Positions 23,854 through 32,323 of a stretch of 64,000 nt of DNA are shown piece by piece; within the stretch, counting starts at the first letter, position 1, and the number at the start of each line of letters is the position of its first letter. The notes under the pieces were generated by a model, which had not been told where the DNA came from, ran no database searches, and worked only from the letters and a program-made list of their open reading frames with translations. The position numbers and the translations under genes were made by a program. Source of the stretch: Neoarius graeffei (taxonomy: Eukaryota; Chordata; Actinopteri; Siluriformes; Ariidae); contig NC_083578.1 of NCBI RefSeq assembly GCF_027579695.1, forward strand, positions 1,267,138-1,331,137, read 5' to 3'.

Positions 23854-26800
23854 AGACTCAGAGTGCCCTGTGCTGCTCCTCTCAGCAGCTGTCTCAGGGT
23901 GTTGGTTAATTAGGGTGGACGTCTTGCTGACAGGACAGGTTTCAGATCCTTTTTTGAAGTCTGGTTCCTCGAGAGCCACTCAGGGTTCCCGCGGGTCCTT
24001 AAAAAGTCTTAAATACAACTTTCGGTTTTCAAGGCCTAAAAACGTCTTAAATTGTTTGGAATGACTGGAATTTTTGAAAGGGAGGTATTAAATTTAATAT
24101 TGGCCCGAACGAGTGAAATGTCTCCATCCGGTTTGGGGTATTTTTTTTAACCGTAATTTTAAGTGACCAGCGCACCTTTTGGGGGCAGCATCGGTTCTGT
24201 GCGTTCTGTAGATCAAGAACTAACGTTAGGAGGCGGAAGTGTGGTGCGGTGCAGTGTGGTGGTTGTGAAGAGTGAGAGATGCGCAGGTAGCTTACGTGGG
24301 CGGTAGAAAGCGTTGATAATTATGAGATGTCGTCTGTTTAACGACAGGCTGGGGGATGACAAATACAAGGGTTAGTTAAAGAAAACTGGCAGCAATAAGG
24401 AGGCCCGATGTGATCTCTGCAAAAAAATTATACAGTCGGCAGGGATGAGAGTTTTCCACTTTTTGTCGGATTTCCACTTTTTCTGAGTAAAAAACGACCT
24501 TTTTATATTATGCCAAATCCGTTGAGAATTTTTTTTTTTATTAATTAATTTCCGGGGGTTGGGGTGTGTTCCTTCATGCTGTTCAAACTTTATTAACTCC
24601 AGCGATGTTTACACATTATTTGTAAGTCGCCATCTTTAGTCTCGTTTAATCTCGTTGAATGTGATGTAAAATTCGTGTTATCTACATTGTTATTGGTCAA
24701 AACATCGATGTCGAGACCATAATAGCCAATCAAAACAGCTTTTACAAAGACACCCACATCCGCTTTCTTTTATCAAAACTTACACATGTTCGTGAGCTGC
24801 ATATCAAAAATACTTTCCTCTAATCGGCGTGTTTTTCTCAAGACGCCGAATACTATTGACAAGCGAGATGAAGCGAAGGTGCGTGAAATTGATGCTGGGA
24901 TAAAAAAACAAGTTTAGCAAAGCAAAAGGAAAGCGAGAGAGGAGTGTGAGAGAGAGAGAGCCGGGTTAGAGCATGTAAAAACCCAGGAGGCACTGGCTAA
25001 TGAAAGGAAAAAAGAGAGGACTGATGAGCTTTTGGCTTTGGCCAAGAAGCTGAAGTCTAAATGATTAAATGAAAATTTGTTTCAAAGATAACTGGGAACT
25101 GTAAATAACTTTTAACTGTAAAAAGTGTAAATAGACATTTTCCTTTTGAAGAAAACATACAAGTGATGTGGACAGTAAGATAAAGACAGTCCCCATAAAA
25201 TACGCATTTGTTTGATTCAGTACACTGAATATATGATGATTTGAATTATAGCTGACAGTGTTGATAACTGTATAACTTTAAAGTTTAGACATTGTGAAGA
25301 AATCAGATACAAGTAATGTGGACATTAGGAAAAGCTCAGTTTCCATAAGATATGAATTTTTATTTAATTCAATATATTGAATATATAAAATTTGAATTAT
25401 TAATGGAACTGTAAATAACTATGAATTTTAATCGACATTTTTTTAGAAAAACAAGTGGTGATGACAGAGTAATAACCAGTTCCCATAAAATGTAGATATT
25501 ATTTTGAATTAATGCAATACATATTGATTTTGATGCATATTGGTCTATATAATAGTGTTTTTATTTCAATAAGTATTAAAATAGGCATCAGGTGTTTTCA
25601 TTAACTACAGCTCAGATTGCAGGAAATAGGGTGTGTAAGGTGTCATTTTGAAGAGAAATTCCTGGGGAGTGTCCCCCCGGACCCCCCTTATTACAGATTT
25701 TCTGCTTTTTTCATCAGGACCCACCCTCATCCCTGAGTTGGGGACAATGGGTCAAACAGCCCTAGATTCCCACGCGAAAAGCGAGAAACATAAGCGCTAT
25801 ATGGCAGATCAGTCGGGTAGTTTACCTATCCAAATGCTTACCAATTTGTTCACCAATTGTGTGCATTCTTCTTAAAGTTAGTAAAAAACTATTGCAGAAA
25901 ACAGTTTTAAAGTTGCCGTATTTATCATTTTCTTTTCTTTGTCTTAATTTTTCCATTTAGAAGTCTTGAAAAGGTCTTAAAAGTCTTTTAAATTTGTACT
26001 TGAAAAATGTGCAGATACCCTGCCGCTTTTACACCAAGTACAGAACCTAAAACATCTCGCAGCACTGGGCAGGGCACATTGTTCAGAACGATGAGCGTTG
26101 TTTAGCTCGGTTGGGTAAGCCCTGCTCCTGGGTGTGTCTGTTCACCACCACAGGTGGACCTGAGATTGCTGGGTTTTGAACAAGGCACCTTCTTGTTGTT
26201 ACCCATGATTTGCTATAGCCTCCACGAGGGTGGGAAAGCTTAAATAAGACAGTGCAGGAACATGCCTCAGAGCTGAACCTGCTGTACAGACTGATCTATC
26301 CAAGCTTTCCTTCTTGCTGGTCCCTCAGGTGATGTTTTGGTGTCTGTTGATGGTGAGTTGAGCAGGGTTTGTTGTGCTCTGTCCCACTTCAGTTCTCTGA
26401 GCGAGAATCCAAACCTCACATTAATAACGAGAAAAAAAATTGAATCAGCTGCAACAATCTAAAACTTTAACCTGAAAGCAGGAGATGTCTGGGTGGAGTG
26501 AGACATGTGGCGCATTTACTGCTGGAGCGAGAAGGTCAGTGGAGAAACATGGTTCTCTGAATCATTACCCAAAAATAATCCGTGATTTTCTGTGTGTTCT
26601 GTTCCTCAGGTGTGTGGTGAGGTGTTTAATAGCTGGGATCAGTTTAAAGATCACCTGGTGATCCACACAGGTGACAAACCCAATCACTGCACGCTGTGTG
26701 ATCAGTGGTTCACTCACGCCCGAGACCTTGCGGTTCACCTGCAGCAGCAGCACGCGATACATGCAGAGGACAGAGCCATGGTGGAGGAGCGAGTGGAGCT

Positions 26801-27509
26801 GGAGGATGGCGTGATGATGGAGGAACAGGAGGAGCTGCAGGACGCACTGACAAAAGAACAGGTGGAGCTGCAGGGCGCGGTGATTGAGGGACGAGTGGAG
26901 CTGCAGGATGGAGTGATGGTGGAGGAACGAGTGATCATGGAGGGACAGATGGAGCTGCGAGACGGAGTGATGATGGAGGGTCAAGTGGTTCTGCAGGACG
27001 GAGTGGTGATGGAAGGACGAGTGGAGCTGCAGGATGGAGTGACAATGGAAGGACAAGTGGAGCTGCAGGATGGAGTGATGGAGCAGCCGGTGGTTCTGCA
27101 GGATGGAGTGGTGATGGAAGGACGAGTGGAGCTGCAGGATGGAGTGACAATGGAAGGACAAGTGGAGCTGCAGGATGGAGTGATGGAGCAGCCGGTGGTT
27201 CTGCAGGATGGAGTGGTGATGGAAGGACGAGTGGAGCTGCAGGATGGAGTGATGGAGCAGCCGGTGGTTCTGCAGGATGGAGTGGTGATAGAGGAACGAG
27301 TGGAGCTGCAGGACGGAGTGACAATGGAAGGACAAGTGGAGCTGCAGGATGGAGTGATGGAGCAGCCGGTGGTTCTGCAGGATGGAGTGGTGATAGAGGA
27401 ACGAATGGAGCTGCAGGACGGAGTGATCGTGGAGAACCAGGTGGAGACGGTGCTGATAGAGGTGGAGGAAGATGGAGTGAGAGAGCAAATGCAGAGTGTG
27501 AACGTATGA
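21098..27509 (+). CDS. Zinc finger protein 131 (BTB/POZ, C2H2 transcription factor)
   Basis: Spliced coding sequence: 21098-21224, 21313-21414, 21610-21754, 22549-23240, 23383-23513 and 26610-27509, giving about 698 residues (human ZNF131 is about 623). All junctions are GT-AG with matching phases. Residues about 20-125 are the BTB/POZ dimerisation domain (FTDITLIVDG, RAHKAVLAACSQFF). A basic nuclear signal containing KKRKIAETSN follows at about 152, then an acidic linker with DDSALALLADITSKY, both near-identical to human. Six C2H2 fingers span about residues 264-448, including HFGHFKEHLRKHTGEKPFEC and NSWDQFKDHLVIHTGDKPNH. The tail is unusual: about 19 tandem 11-12-residue repeats of VELQDGV type replace the less regular human tail and account for the extra length. 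ZNF131 is a nuclear DNA-binding regulator. The gene neighbours nim1k, as in human. The start codon is the only in-frame ATG of the BTB exon. Identification is very secure; the role of the repeat tail is unknown. Confidence 0.95.
21313..21414 (+). CDS. znf131 exon 3 (BTB core)
   Basis: Encodes HQFRAHKAVLAACSQFFHNF and EPLVEIE of the BTB domain. The acceptor ttctgcag directly follows a (TG)n tract of about 25 bp, and the donor is gagg followed by gtacag. Phase is consistent on both sides. Confidence 0.92.
21610..21754 (+). CDS. znf131 exon 4 (BTB C-terminal half)
   Basis: Encodes GVSNSAFCHLMEFTYTATLA and the end of the BTB fold (DVWRAAEYLQMQEAIKAL). The acceptor is unusual: a (TG)n run leads straight into tag with almost no pyrimidine tract. 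The donor, aacag followed by gttcca, is weak. Confidence 0.9.
21815..22492. mobile_element. Inverted-repeat element (MITE-like) in znf131 intron 4
   Basis: Imperfect 37-bp inverted arms lie at 21835-21871 and 22378-22414. The left arm starts taccggtacgatagtggtat and the right arm matches its reverse complement with only a few mismatches. A further copy of the motif (tatcggtacaaaat) and gtgtggacaggg follow to about 22492, and tgtgttcacata precedes the left arm. Several short taccgatac/gtatcgata motifs lie between the arms. No transposase is encoded. This fits a short non-autonomous DNA transposon; the superfamily is not recognised and outer ends are approximate. Confidence 0.6.
22549..23240 (+). 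CDS. znf131 exon 5 (linker and zinc fingers 1-3)
   Basis: The acceptor tttttttgtttcag gives phase 2 continuity (AG|A = Arg). An alternative acceptor 12 bp downstream (cctcag) would keep the frame and remove four residues. It encodes the nuclear signal, the acidic linker and fingers with CDKC...HMKTH, CKHCGKTY...H and CVYCSKEF...HLRKH. The donor acgg/gtacgg splits the TGEKPF linker, exactly as needed by the next exon. Confidence 0.93.
23383..23513 (+). CDS. znf131 exon 6 (zinc finger 4 and start of finger 5)
   Basis: Encodes EKPFECPDCHERFARNSTLK, then AKKGRKKLYECQ. The acceptor is a gcgcgcgcag end of a (TG)n(CG)n run, again lacking a pyrimidine tract. The donor cag/gtgggt leaves phase 0. Confidence 0.92.
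23819..23849. repeat. (CT)n microsatellite in znf131 intron 6
   Basis: About 15 CT dinucleotides in a row. The flanking intronic DNA (23514-23980) shows no other feature that I recognise. Confidence 0.9.
23981..26022 (+). mobile_element. hAT-like DNA transposon relic in znf131 intron 6 (outer element)
   Basis: The left end cagggttcccgcgggtcctt and right end (reverse complement cagggtatctgcac...) share the CAGGGT terminus and AAGTCTTAAA-type subterminal motifs typical of fish hAT-like elements. Internally, 24389-24435 encodes GSNKEARCDLCKKIIQ and 25740-25830 encodes ALDSHAKSEKHKRYM. Together these look like the Cys pair and His pair of a BED-type zinc finger, the usual N-terminus of hAT transposases. 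A second element is inserted between them. Little or no catalytic domain remains, so the copy is dead. A clean target duplication was not found. Confidence 0.65.
24440..25735. mobile_element. Inner hAT-like element nested in the outer hAT-like element
   Basis: Perfect 10-bp terminal inverted repeats, cagggatgag at 24440 and ctcatccctg ending at 25735, delimit 1296 bp. The insert lies between the Cys-pair and His-pair codons of the outer element's BED-type finger. Flanks agtcgg (left) and agttgg (right) look like a partly decayed target duplication. Inside, around 24990-25063, a short relic frame reads TQEALANERKKRTDELLALA, then KKLKSK and a stop, a coiled-coil-like tail. The remainder is AT-rich and noncoding. 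Superfamily assignment rests on the CAGGG-type ends. Confidence 0.6.
26023..26609. other. znf131 intron 6, right part: no recognisable feature
   Basis: Unique-looking intronic DNA between the hAT-like element and the last exon. It ends in the acceptor ctgttcctcag. No repeat family, RNA or reading frame is recognised. Confidence 0.5.
26610..27509 (+). CDS. znf131 exon 7 (zinc fingers 5-6, repeat tail, stop)
   Basis: The acceptor gttcctcag joins ECQ to VCGEVFNSWDQFKDHLVIH. Finger 6 is CTLCDQWF...HLQQQH. From about 26792 the exon is an in-frame tandem repeat to about 27444, then ends EEDGVREQMQSVNV with the stop at 27507-27509. Long open frames on the opposite strand are by-products of the repeat. 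Confidence 0.93.
   Translation: MCGEVFNSWDQFKDHLVIHTGDKPNHCTLCDQWFTHARDLAVHLQQQHAIHAEDRAMVEERVELEDGVMMEEQEELQDALTKEQVELQGAVIEGRVELQDGVMVEERVIMEGQMELRDGVMMEGQVVLQDGVVMEGRVELQDGVTMEGQVELQDGVMEQPVVLQDGVVMEGRVELQDGVTMEGQVELQDGVMEQPVVLQDGVVMEGRVELQDGVMEQPVVLQDGVVIEERVELQDGVTMEGQVELQDGVMEQPVVLQDGVVIEERMELQDGVIVENQVETVLIEVEEDGVREQMQSVNV
26792..27444 (+). repeat. Coding minisatellite in znf131 last exon
   Basis: About 19 in-frame units of 33 or 36 bp encode variations of VELQDGVTMEGQ, VVLQDGVVMEGR and VELQDGVMEQP. Three units form a 105-bp (35-residue) higher-order unit that is repeated nearly perfectly from about 26987. All unit lengths are multiples of three, so length changes keep the frame. Outer units are more diverged than the central ones, indicating recent central expansion. 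The repeats are acidic and hydrophobic in alternation; function is unknown. Confidence 0.93.
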
Positions 27510-28210
27510 AAGTGGATAAACGTGAAGGACTGAACTGTGGATGAATATTTATTTTTGTAAAGGTGTGTGTGTGTTTTTTCCTTGCAGGCTTGTTGCTGCA
27601 CAGCTGCCAGAAGTACAAACATGACTCCTGATTTGTTTGGGTGTGTGTGTTTTTTTTTTTTTTAAATAAAGGAAATTCAGGGGGAAGATGTTGGCAGTGG
27701 GTGTGTCCCAGTAACTTCTTGTATAATATTCAACATCAGCAACAATAATGATAATCCTGTTTGAAAGGAGGCTCTCTCACGGCCCCAGAGGGTTTGCATC
27801 GTTACGGGGCTGCAGCAGGAAGGCAAAGGTCTGAAAAATGTATTTAAAGTTTTCCTGTCGCATTTGATCATGTTTAAAAAAAGGTTATTTATTATATTAT
27901 TACTACTACTGCTACTTTTTTGTACATTTTTGAATTAGTTTTTTTGAGGCGAGATGTAAACTGATCAGCTCTACTCCGAACGTCTCAGAGTTTCATTCTG
28001 TTGCACAAAAGCTCTTATTTTTGTAAAATGTTTATTTCCGAGCAGCGCTGTTGCGTGAATGTAAAGGGCTTCACCGGATCTTTACATGATTCTGTTGCTT
28101 TTGCACAAAGATCAGAAAGTTAAACCATTTCAGATATTATTTCAGATTGTAAATGTTTGTACAGAGCGATAAAATAAAATTGAATAAATACAGTGCTGAT
28201 TTGTGCTCTC
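27510..28210 (+). other. znf131 3' untranslated region with polyadenylation signals
   Basis: After the stop there is an early AATAAA at 27665-27670 and a cluster of AATAAA-type signals at about 28171-28189 (gataaaataaaattgaataa). AT-rich 3'-UTR-like sequence with tttgtaaa and tgtaaatgtttgtaca (Pumilio-like TGTAAATG) lies in between. The distal cluster probably defines the main 3' end. Boundaries are inferred. Confidence 0.55.
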
Positions 28211-28815
28211 AATGTCTTTTGATAGTTTTAAATATTCACAAAACTTCCCTTTAGTCAAATTATCAGTCTTTTAAAAAAAAAAGCTTTCATGGATTATCAC
28301 CAAGTAAAATCTAAATATTTAAATTATTGTATTTATTTTATTGTTGAGCAGTTTCAAGGGAACAGAACACTGAATTATTCTCAGAATAAAAAAAACATTC
28401 AAATCTATAAATGGATTAAAAACTGATTTTTAAAAATATATACTTTTTAAATTCTAAAGTGATAAAATACTGTCGTGTTTAAAAAAATCATTTAAATATA
28501 TCAATTATTTGCTTTTAATAAATTTAAGATGGTTTAAAACAATTTGAATTAGTCTTATTAAATTGTGAAAAATAAGGAAAAGTAAACGAAGAGAAAATTA
28601 AATTGTAAAATTGTACACTAATTGTAAATTGCAATTTAAAATTGTGGAGAAAAATGGTCACATTCCTGTCCTTAGTGTGGCGCCACCTGCTGGTGAGAAG
28701 TGACACAAAGGCGGGACTTTAATGGCTCAGCGGCTTCAGCAATCTCATTGGTCTGAGTAGATCACTAGCCCCGCCCCTTTCCGTGGCCGTCGTTGGTCAG
28801 AAGCCGCTGTCAGTG
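28211..28815. other. AT-rich intergenic DNA, no gene seen
   Basis: Very AT-rich to about 28650, followed by a more balanced stretch containing ccacctgctggtgagaagtg and cattggtctgag. No reading frame, RNA gene or named repeat is recognised. Confidence 0.5.
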
Positions 28816-30275
28816 TGGAGCTTCATCATCAGAGAGAGAGAGAGAGAGAGCGGGGTCTTCATCATCATCACAGAGAGAGAGAGTGGGGTGAGCGGCTTCA
28901 TCATCACACAGAGAGAGAGAGTGGGGTCTTCATCACAGAAAGAGAGAGTGGGGTGAGCAGCTTCATCATCATCAGAGAGAGAGAGAGACAGCGGGGTCTT
29001 CATCACAGAGAGAGAGAGCGGGGTGAGCAGCTTCATCACACAGAGAGAGAGAGAGAGAGAGAGAGCAGGGTGAGCGTCTTCATCATCATCAGAGAGAGAG
29101 AAAGAGAGAGAGCAGGGTCTTCATCACAGAGGGAGAGAGCGGGGTGAGCGGCTTCATCATCACACAGAGAGAGAGAGAGCGGGGTCTTCATCACAGAGAG
29201 AGAGAGAGAGAGAGAGAGCGGGGTCTTCATCATCACAGAGAGAGAGCGGGGTGAGCGGCTTCATCATCACACAGAGGGAGAGAGAGAGAGAGAGAGAGCG
29301 GGGTGAGCGTCTTCATCATCACAGAGAGGGAGAGAGAGAGCGGGGTGAACGTCTTCATCACAGAGAGGGAGAGAGAGCGGGGTGAGCGGCTTCTTCATCA
29401 TCAGAGAGAGAGAGCGGGGTCTTCATCATCATCACACAGAGAGAGAGAGAGCGGGGTGAGCGGCTTCATCATCACACAGAGAGAGAGAGAGAGCGGGGTG
29501 AGCGGCTTCATCATCACACAGAGAGAGAGAGAGCGGGGTGAGCGGCTTCATCATCACACACAGAGAGAGAGAGAGAGCGGGGTGAGTGGCTTCATCATCA
29601 CACACAGGGAGAGCGGGGTGAGCGGCTTCATCATCATCACACACGGAGAGAAAGAGCGGGGTGAGCGGCTTCATCATCCTCACACACGCAGAGAGAGAGA
29701 GAGAGAGAGCGGGGTGAGCGGCTTCATCATCACACAGAGAGAGAGGGAGAGCGGGGTGAGCGGCTTCATCATCACACAGAGAGAGAGGGAGAGCGGGGTG
29801 AGCGGCTTCATCATCATCACACAGAGAGAGAGAGAGCGGGGTGAGCGGCTTCATCATCACACACAGAGAGAGAGAGAGAGCGGGGTGAGTGGCTTCATCA
29901 TCACACACAGGGAGAGCGGGGTGAGCGGCTTCATCATCATCACACACGGAGAGAAAGAGCGGGGTGAGCGGCTTCATCATCCTCACACGCAGAGAGAGAG
30001 AGAGAGAGAGCGGGGTGAGCGGCTTCATCATCACACAGAGAGAGAGGGAGAGCGGGGTGAGCGGCTTCATCACAGAGAGAGAGAGGGAGAGCGGGGTGAG
30101 CGGCTTCATTATCACAGAGAGAGAGAGTGGGGTGAGCGGCTTCATCATCACACAGAGAGAGAGAGAGCGGGGTGAGCAGCTTCATCATCACACAGAGAGA
30201 GAGAGAGCGGGGTGAGCGGCTTCATCATCACACAGAGAGAGAGAGGGAGAGCGGGGTGAGCGGCTTCATCATCAT

Positions 30276-30306
<31 letters not shown>

Positions 30307-30756
30307 CGGGGTGAGCGGCTTCATCATCACACAGAGAGAGAGAGAGCGGGGTGAGCGGCTTCATCATCACAGAGAGAGAGAGAAGGAGAGCGGGGTGAGC
30401 GGCTTCATCATCACACAGAGAGAGAGAGAGCGGGGTGAGCGGCTTCATCATCACACAGAGAGAGAGGGAGAGCGGCTTCATCATCACACAGAGAGAGAGG
30501 GAGAGCGGGGTGAGCGGCTTCATCATCATCACACAGAGAGAGAGAGAGAGCGGGGTGAGCAGCTTCATCACAGAGAGAGAGGGAGAGCGGGGTGAGCGGC
30601 TTCATCACAGAGAGAGAGAGGGAGAGCGGGGTGAGCGGCTTCATCATCACACAGAGAGGGAGCGGGGTGAGCGGCTTCATCATCACACAGAGAGGGAGAG
30701 CGGGGTGAGCGGCTTCATCACACAGAGAGGGAGAGCGGGGTGAGCGGCTTCATCAT

Positions 30757-30789
<33 letters not shown>

Positions 30790-30792
30790 CGG
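28816..30792. repeat. GA-rich minisatellite, about 40-60-bp unit
   Basis: Tandem units combine a (GA)n run, agcggggtgagcggcttcat and catcacaca. Unit length varies with GA-run length and with one to three cat triplets. Larger blocks recur: a stretch around 29560-29720 reappears at about 29860-30010 (offset about 300 bp) including the rare acacacggagagaaagagc unit. Long open frames through it (RERESGVSGFIIT type on one strand, LSLSLCDDEAAHP type on the other) are repeat artefacts. It lies between the znf131 3' end and a transposon cluster. Confidence 0.95.
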
Positions 30793-30934
30793 TTTTATGT
30801 TTTTCTGCTGCTGTACATCAGTGTTTGTCCCAGTGAGCCGCCGTACTGATGGAAATATACACGACACACACTATAATGTATTTTATATTCAATACACTAT
30901 TTACTCCATATACTACACACACACACACCCCGGG

Positions 30935-31372
30935 CACTTTATTAGGAACTTGTTCCTGATTCTAAGATCCCTGTTCTTGGCTGCAGGAACCCAATGTGGT
31001 GTTCTGCTGTTGCAGAGATGCTTTTCATAGTCTGTTTCCACCCACAGAACTGCCGCTCACTCACTCAGTGTTTTTTGTTTTCTGCACCATTCTGTGTAAA
31101 CTCTAGAGACTGTTGTGTGTGAAAACCCCAGGAGATCAGCAGCTTCTGAAATACTCAAACCAGTCCATCTGGATCAAACCAACACCCATACCACAGTGAG
31201 AGAAAGTCACACTGTGAGATCACGGTTTCTCATATTCTGATGTTTGAACATTAACTGAAGCTCCTGATTTGTATCTGTGGGATTTGATGCATCGTGCTGC
31301 TGTCGTGTGATTGGCTGATTAGAGAACTGCAGGGGGGGATATGTAGGGGTATTCCTAATAACGTGGCCAGTG
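30935..31372 (-). mobile_element. Tc1/mariner-like transposon relic (non-autonomous)
   Basis: Inverted ends cactttattaggaac (left) and attcctaataacgtggccag (right) match each other and a widespread fish Tc1-like family that I recognise. The body, read on the minus strand, resembles the transposase N-terminal helix-turn-helix region (sequence around ccattctgtgtaaactctag and gagatcagcagcttctgaaa), but the frame is destroyed. The catalytic part is absent. About 440 bp, so an internally deleted and decayed copy. Confidence 0.65.
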
Positions 31373-31864
31373 AGCGTCTGTACACTACATATTTCATGCA
31401 CTAAACACAAACTCCATTTCCAGAAAAGTTGGGATATTTTCCAAAATGCAAAAAAAAAAATCTGCGATTTGTTACTTCATGTGAACCTTTATTTAACTGA
31501 CTAAAGTACAAAGAAAAGGTTTTCAATAGTTTTACCGACCGACTTCATTGTACTTTGTAAAAATAAACAAAGTTAGAATTTGATGATGCAGCACACTCAA
31601 AAAAATAAATAAATAAAGTGGGACAGGGGCAGAATAAGGCACTGCCTGAGAAGTCGTCATGCTAATGTGAGCGATACAGCCCCATGGGCTCGTGAGGACT
31701 TCAGAAAACCGTTGTCACTTAACACAGTCTGCTGCTGCATCCAGAAATCCAACCTGCAACTGTATTACACAAGGAGGAAGACATTCATCAATTCTACAGA
31801 AACGCCACCGATTTCTCTGGGCTGGAACTCATCTGAGATGGACCGAAAGACAGTGGAAACGTGA

Positions 31865-32323
31865 TGTTGTGCCACGTTTCAAAATTGACTTTGGCCACTT
31901 CTTTGACAAGCTTTCAATTAAAGTATAACTTGTACCTTTTCAGATGGACGATAACAGAGGGATGGATAGACGGATGAATGTCAAGCGAGGCAGGCAGACA
32001 GGGTAGCAGGCAGATAGTTGAATGGACAAAGAATGCTCCAAACAAAATGGTCAGTAGGCAAGGTGGTTAAAAAAAGGTACAAAGTATATCCAAGGAGAGA
32101 TCAAAATTCAAAGGCTTGTAAAGAACTATATGCTACTAGTCTCCAAACAAATTCCTTTGTTCTCTGCTTCTGAGATCAAGGTGAGCGGTGGCCATCTTAA
32201 CTTCAAGGCTCTATCCAACTCTATCAAACTAAGAGTCCTTTTCAAAATAAAAGAACTAGGGGGTAAGGGAGCTCCTGTAGCACGTATTACAATTCGACTT
32301 TAAACTAAAAAATGGCTCTTACA
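31865..32323 (-). repeat. BEL/Pao LTR, left (3' LTR of the element)
   Basis: About 459 bp, with tg...ca ends in plus-strand view (tgttgtgcc to ctcttaca). A purine-rich tract on the element's strand (aaggggcggg) adjoins its inner edge, as expected for the 3' LTR. It matches the right copy at about 97%, excluding two short indels. Confidence 0.88.

Noticed and set aside
24990-25063. Coiled-coil-like relic as part of a host gene
   Set aside because: It lies wholly inside the inner hAT-like element and lacks exon boundaries; treated as a transposon remnant.
26565-27618. Long frames on the minus strand opposite the znf131 last exon
   Set aside because: They mirror the coding minisatellite; the plus-strand frame has zinc fingers, a splice acceptor and human homology.
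29303-30175. 290-residue open frame rich in RERES and GFIIT
   Set aside because: It is a by-product of the GA-rich minisatellite; both strands are open, there is no conserved domain, and it tracks repeat units exactly.
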